The notes under the pieces are model-generated. The model worked only from the letters and a program-made list of their open reading frames with translations, was not told the origin of the DNA and ran no database searches. A program made the position numbers and the translations under genes. Positions 13,327 through 16,213 of a stretch of DNA of 16,213 bases are shown piece by piece. Source of the DNA: JBIOHP01 sp044449065. GTDB lineage: Bacteria; Bacteroidota; Ignavibacteria; UBA10030; SZUA-254. Location of the stretch: assembly GCA_044449065.1 (NCBI GenBank), contig JBIOHP010000045.1, positions 1 to 16,213 of the forward strand. Direction: 5' to 3'. Within the stretch, counting starts at the first letter, position 1. Each line of letters opens with the position of its first letter.

Positions 13327-15606
13327 TTATTTCAACAAGATCATTTTCTTCACGTCGGTAAACGTCCCGGCAGTGATTTTGTAGAAGTACATTCCGCTTG
13401 GAAGATTATTCCCATCAAACTCCACACTCTTATTTCCAGCATATTGCACGCTGTTTACTAACGTCGCTACTTCTTGTCCAAGGATATTATAGACTGTAAG
13501 CCGCACAAACGCTTGTTCCGGCAACGCATAATTGATTACCGTCGTCGGATTGAACGGGTTCGGATAGTTCTGCTCAAGTGCGTAAGTTGTTGGAATTCCT
13601 TTTCCGTTTTCAGACGCCCCGGTGATTGCAAACAGCACCTGGTTACTTGGCGGACTGAGGTTATAGTGAATATCTTCAGCACGGACAAGATAGTATACAT
13701 TTTGAACGTGTGCGGTATCAACAAAACTTGTGTCTTTACTATAAGCGTACGGTTGCAATAAAGATAGGTTTGTAATAGAATTTGCACTACGATAGACTGC
13801 ATACCGTGCTACATCGGGCTCAGAATTCGAATTCCAATGGAGAATAACAGTATCTGAGTGTACGGCGTAGGCAAGATTCTCCGGAGCCAACGGCGCGAGA
13901 TTATCGACTGAGTAGCCGCTATCAGGATTGGAATCATAAAATATATTTTGATCATGTGTTTGGGCGGCGACGAAGAATTGCGTCATCCCATTGTTCACAG
14001 GAGATATTGAGTCCGAGAGTGTGGGCGCGGCATACCCGTACTCTGGCAGGAGATGAGCGGGTTGGTCAGATAGCCATTCCCAATAAGAATCTACTCCGTT
14101 GACCGTAACACGTTTGATTTTCTTTCCCGCTAGATTGATAGTTGTACCGCCTGGGGTGATGCTGGACGCAAATGCCTGGCTGCCGGGGAGTGCGCGCCAA
14201 ATACTGTATGAGATTACCTGCGGATTTGAGAGCGCATTATCGTACGGAGACTTGTTCCACTTAATTCCAACCCGCCCTCCCTCGTCATTAGAAATATCTT
14301 TGATGGAAACTATGACCGGCGAACCAACCTTGGAATACACCCAGGCAGCTCCCACACCATTATTATCACCATTCCCCCCGACGAATGCAGTGTTACCATC
14401 AGCAGAGATTGAGACCGAAAAACCTTGCTTTGATAAACCAACGGCCCCAATCCCGACAAGTTTATTCCCCTGTTGGCTCCACACGTAAGAACCACTAACC
14501 AGGTTTTTGTTAAACACCCATGCGGCTCCTGCGCTATTATTGTCACCAATACCACCGACAAGCGCAGTGTTACCATCAGGAGAAATTGAGACAGAAATAC
14601 CTTGTGCAGCACCTCCTGCCGCGCCCGTACCGACAAGTTTATTCCCTTGTTGAGAATAACCAAAGTTGCCGAAGTGGTTGTATACCTTAACAAACACCCA
14701 TGCGGCTCCTACACCAAATGGAGCACTAAAACTATCAACAGGCCCACCGACAATTATCGTGTTTGCATCGCCTGAAATTGATGCGGAAGCGCCTTGTCCT
14801 GCCTTTCCCGCGTAACCTGTCCCGACGAGTTTATTTCCAAACTGCGTCCATGCACCGCCATTACGTATGAACACCCATACTGCACCGATGCCTCCACTGT
14901 CGCTTTGCCCACCCACAACCGCTGTGTTTCCATCGGCGGAAAGAGAGACAGAGATGCCTTGGTTTGCCGAACCTACGGCGCCAGTCCCAACAAGTTTACT
15001 TCCCTGTTGTGTCCACACACCTTCGAGTCGGGTAAAAACCCATACCGCACCAATTCCGCTGCTGTCATAAGGCCCACCGACAATTGCCGTGTTGCCATCG
15101 GCAGAAAGAGAGACAGACGAACCTAGCAATTGAGAAGAAAAACTTCTCTCGTCCGTTATAAGTCTATATCCTTGTTGGATCCACATACCATTAGTTCGTA
15201 TAAAAACAAATGCACTTCCCGTCCCATTTCCTAAATCTAATCCAGGTTCACCCACCAATGCCGTGTTACCATCAGCGGAAAGAGCGGTGGAAGTACCAAA
15301 GTTCGCATACGAGGGTGGAGGGAGGCCTAAAAGCGCGGTATCGGTAAGCGTAGCTTGTTGTGTCCATGCTCCAGCGCTGCGTGTAAACACCAAAGCAGCT
15401 CCCACACCGCTATACGCATTCGGCGCGCCGACGATAGCTGTATTACCATCGGCGGAAATTGAAACAGAACCGCCTGCATTCGGTGGAGTGGATCCACCAA
15501 GAGTCCCAACAAGTTTACCTCCTTGTTGGAAGAACTGCGCTCTTGCCGATGAAAATATCAGCAGAACGAGAGCAAGAAATAAAGAACATTGTTGTTTGTG
15601 TATCAT
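13327..15606 (-). CDS. Exported seven-bladed FG-GAP-like beta-propeller protein with T9SS sorting domain, copy 2
   Basis: The longest frame begins at 15666, but the ATG at 15606 is preferred: it has GAAAGGAG (15613-15620) six bases upstream and gives a proper signal peptide (MIHKQQCSLFLALVLLIFSS, cleavage near SARA-Q). From there the protein is 759 residues, the same length as its paralogue. It has the N-terminal FFQQGGKLVG closing strand, seven blades at about residues 36-428, Fn3-like modules (NSEPDVARYAVYRS) and a type A T9SS sorting domain from about 673 (YPNPFNPTTVINYALPE) ending KKMILLK. Blades 1 and 2 are divergent (WTQQATLTDTA and WIQQGYRLITDE replace the usual KLVG strand; one has VGEPGLDLG), whereas blades 3, 4, 6 and 7 and the C-terminal half closely match the other copy. 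It is the first gene of a likely two-gene operon. Confidence 0.92.
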   Translation of the reverse strand: MIHKQQCSLFLALVLLIFSSARAQFFQQGGKLVGTLGGSTPPNAGGSVSISADGNTAIVGAPNAYSGVGAALVFTRSAGAWTQQATLTDTALLGLPPPSYANFGTSTALSADGNTALVGEPGLDLGNGTGSAFVFIRTNGMWIQQGYRLITDERSFSSQLLGSSVSLSADGNTAIVGGPYDSSGIGAVWVFTRLEGVWTQQGSKLVGTGAVGSANQGISVSLSADGNTAVVGGQSDSGGIGAVWVFIRNGGAWTQFGNKLVGTGYAGKAGQGASASISGDANTIIVGGPVDSFSAPFGVGAAWVFVKVYNHFGNFGYSQQGNKLVGTGAAGGAAQGISVSISPDGNTALVGGIGDNNSAGAAWVFNKNLVSGSYVWSQQGNKLVGIGAVGLSKQGFSVSISADGNTAFVGGNGDNNGVGAAWVYSKVGSPVIVSIKDISNDEGGRVGIKWNKSPYDNALSNPQVISYSIWRALPGSQAFASSITPGGTTINLAGKKIKRVTVNGVDSYWEWLSDQPAHLLPEYGYAAPTLSDSISPVNNGMTQFFVAAQTHDQNIFYDSNPDSGYSVDNLAPLAPENLAYAVHSDTVILHWNSNSEPDVARYAVYRSANSITNLSLLQPYAYSKDTSFVDTAHVQNVYYLVRAEDIHYNLSPPSNQVLFAITGASENGKGIPTTYALEQNYPNPFNPTTVINYALPEQAFVRLTVYNILGQEVATLVNSVQYAGNKSVEFDGNNLPSGMYFYKITAGTFTDVKKMILLK
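14322..15501 (-). repeat. Seven in-gene tandem repeats (propeller blades), second paralogue
   Basis: Units of about 165 bp or somewhat longer encode the blades. Conserved DNA blocks for SADGNTA and GNKLVG recur along the array, but the two promoter-proximal units (about 15160-15500) have drifted most, and the fifth unit carries an insertion (SFSAPFG and VYNHFGNFG). Confidence 0.75.
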
Positions 15607-16012
15607 TACGTACTCCTTTCTTAAGTGACTATTGGAAAAGGCCAATAAAACATCGCTTTTCCCCATATCCTGCGAGACGCGCTAAAAAATAGATGAGTGA
15701 GCAGGCGGCACGGAAACTACGTTGGGGGAAGTTTACAAATAATCTAAATCAGAGTCAATACTATGACAATCCTTGAAAATGTACCTTGAGAATGACCCAT
15801 ACATCATAGAATTGGAAGTTACTTATTTCGCGTTTGTGGATCATGCATTATTAACCATAAATGTGCCTTTAAGTTATTCCCATGTAAATAATGGGGCATA
15901 AAAATCCCGCCTGCAATGGACTGGATATTCTGTTATACTCTCAGTGTTTTAGTTTTTGGCAGTACCTCCATCAATACACCGGCTCTTCTTCACTCGCCGG
16001 AAATAAATATTC
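15607..16012. other. Intergenic region without a recognisable gene, about 400 bp
   Basis: This spacer separates the minus-strand propeller gene from the plus-strand tRNA-Ser promoter. I find no convincing coding frame. It holds the minus-strand promoter candidate at 15730-15758, a weak imperfect hairpin (CCCAT at 15879-15883 with ATGGG at 15891-15895) and a 5-bp GC stem (CCGGC at 15979-15983 with GCCGG at 15996-16000). Confidence 0.6.
15730..15758 (-). promoter_or_regulatory. Sigma-70-like promoter candidate for the propeller gene pair
   Basis: Read on the minus strand: TTGACT (15758-15753), a 17-base spacer, and TAAACT (15735-15730). Transcription would start near 15723 and leave a leader of about 115 nt before the ATG at 15606. 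The spacing is ideal and both boxes are good. No terminator is obvious between 13327 and 13250, so it likely drives both propeller genes. Confidence 0.45.
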
Positions 16013-16041
16013 TTGCCCCGCTTTACGAAGTTTAGTATATT
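16013..16041 (+). promoter_or_regulatory. Promoter of the tRNA-Ser gene
   Basis: TTGCCC at 16013-16018, exactly 17 bases, then TATATT at 16036-16041. The predicted start near 16048 would leave a leader of about 11 nt before the tRNA at 16059, which is a typical stable-RNA layout. The degenerate copy at 10789 lacks a comparable promoter. Confidence 0.6.
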
Positions 16042-16058
16042 AATTGATTATAAAAACC

Positions 16059-16141
16059 GGAGAGCTGGCAGAACGGCTATTGCACTGGTCTTGAAAACCA
16101 GCGTCCGTAAGGGCTTGGGGGTTCGAATCCCTCGCTCTCCG
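16059..16141 (+). tRNA. tRNA-Ser(TGA)
   Basis: A complete class II tRNA. The acceptor strands GGAGAGC (16059-16065) and GCTCTCC pair over 7 bp, with G at 16141 as the discriminator base. The anticodon stem CTGGT/ACCAG encloses the loop CTTGAAA with anticodon TGA at 16092-16094, which reads Ser codon TCA and, with U34 modification, other TCN codons. A long variable arm (CGTCCGTAAGGGCTT) is typical of tRNA-Ser, and the T loop is TTCGAAT. The CCA end is not encoded in full (GCA follows the acceptor), so CCA must be added after transcription. Confidence 0.95.
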
Positions 16142-16164
16142 CAAATCGAAATAAACGCGGAATA

Positions 16165-16213
16165 AGGAACGATGCTATTGCATCCCGTCCCGGAGAACGA
16201 GACGGGACGTCCG
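16165..16213 (+). repeat. Third copy of the palindrome-bearing tRNA-Ser-like element, cut by window edge
   Basis: Bases 16174-16213 match 10806-10845 at 37 of 40 positions, covering the end of the D arm, the palindromic anticodon arm and the start of the variable arm. The hairpin here is TCCCGTCCC (16183-16191), loop GGAGAAC, GAGACGGGA (16199-16207), with one mismatch in nine pairs. Upstream, ATAAGGA then ACGATGC suggests the same element with about a dozen bases of the 5' tRNA part deleted. It begins about 25-30 bp after the intact tRNA-Ser. The remainder, including any T arm, lies outside the window. Confidence 0.7.

Noticed and set aside
15607..15666. 20-residue N-terminal extension of the second propeller protein
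   Set aside because: The ATG at 15606 has a strong ribosome site and an immediate signal peptide, and gives the same length as the paralogue; the extension would bury the signal peptide.

Overview
This window looks like part of a chromosome from the Bacteroidota/Chlorobiota side of the FCB superphylum, most likely an Ignavibacteria-, Kapabacteria- or Kryptonia-like bacterium. The main evidence is four large secreted proteins that end in a YPNPFNPTT-type C-terminal sorting domain, the signal for the type IX secretion system (T9SS). Fn3-like modules, a spacer-rich layout and one Bacteroidota-style promoter candidate agree with this. No species can be named from the sequence alone.

Left part (1-3343). 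A lipoprotein gene on the minus strand (1503 down to 1) runs off the left edge. A 622-bp spacer follows and holds a compact set of nested inverted repeats (about 1963-2116). A family GT4 glycosyltransferase (2126-3343, plus strand) starts right after them.

Middle part (3401-10121). Two very large tandem paralogues on the plus strand encode modular exported proteins: signal peptide, a conserved N-terminal domain with a Ca-binding-type Asp/Gly loop cluster, three Fn3-like modules, a predicted Rossmann/GATase-like domain and a T9SS sorting domain. The first has a C8 tract near its 5' end. A small minus-strand gene of unknown function (10298-10552) with a strong ribosome binding site follows.

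Right part (10789-16213). Two minus-strand paralogues, both 759 residues, encode exported seven-bladed FG-GAP-like beta-propellers with Fn3 modules and T9SS sorting domains. They are bracketed by tRNA-Ser sequences in the same orientation. An intact tRNA-Ser(TGA) with a good promoter lies at 16059-16141. A degenerate tRNA-Ser-like copy lies at 10789-10897, with its anticodon arm replaced by a 9-bp palindrome and its 3' acceptor strand replaced by a second palindrome. A third, cut-off copy of the same palindrome-bearing element begins about 30 bp after the intact tRNA and runs off the right edge. This tRNA-derived palindromic family is the most unusual thing in the window.

Taken together, the protein genes form a cell-surface locus: a lipoprotein, four T9SS cargo proteins in two paralogous pairs, and a glycosyltransferase that could act on surface glycans. 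I see no transposase, integrase, CRISPR array, toxin-antitoxin pair or defence system.
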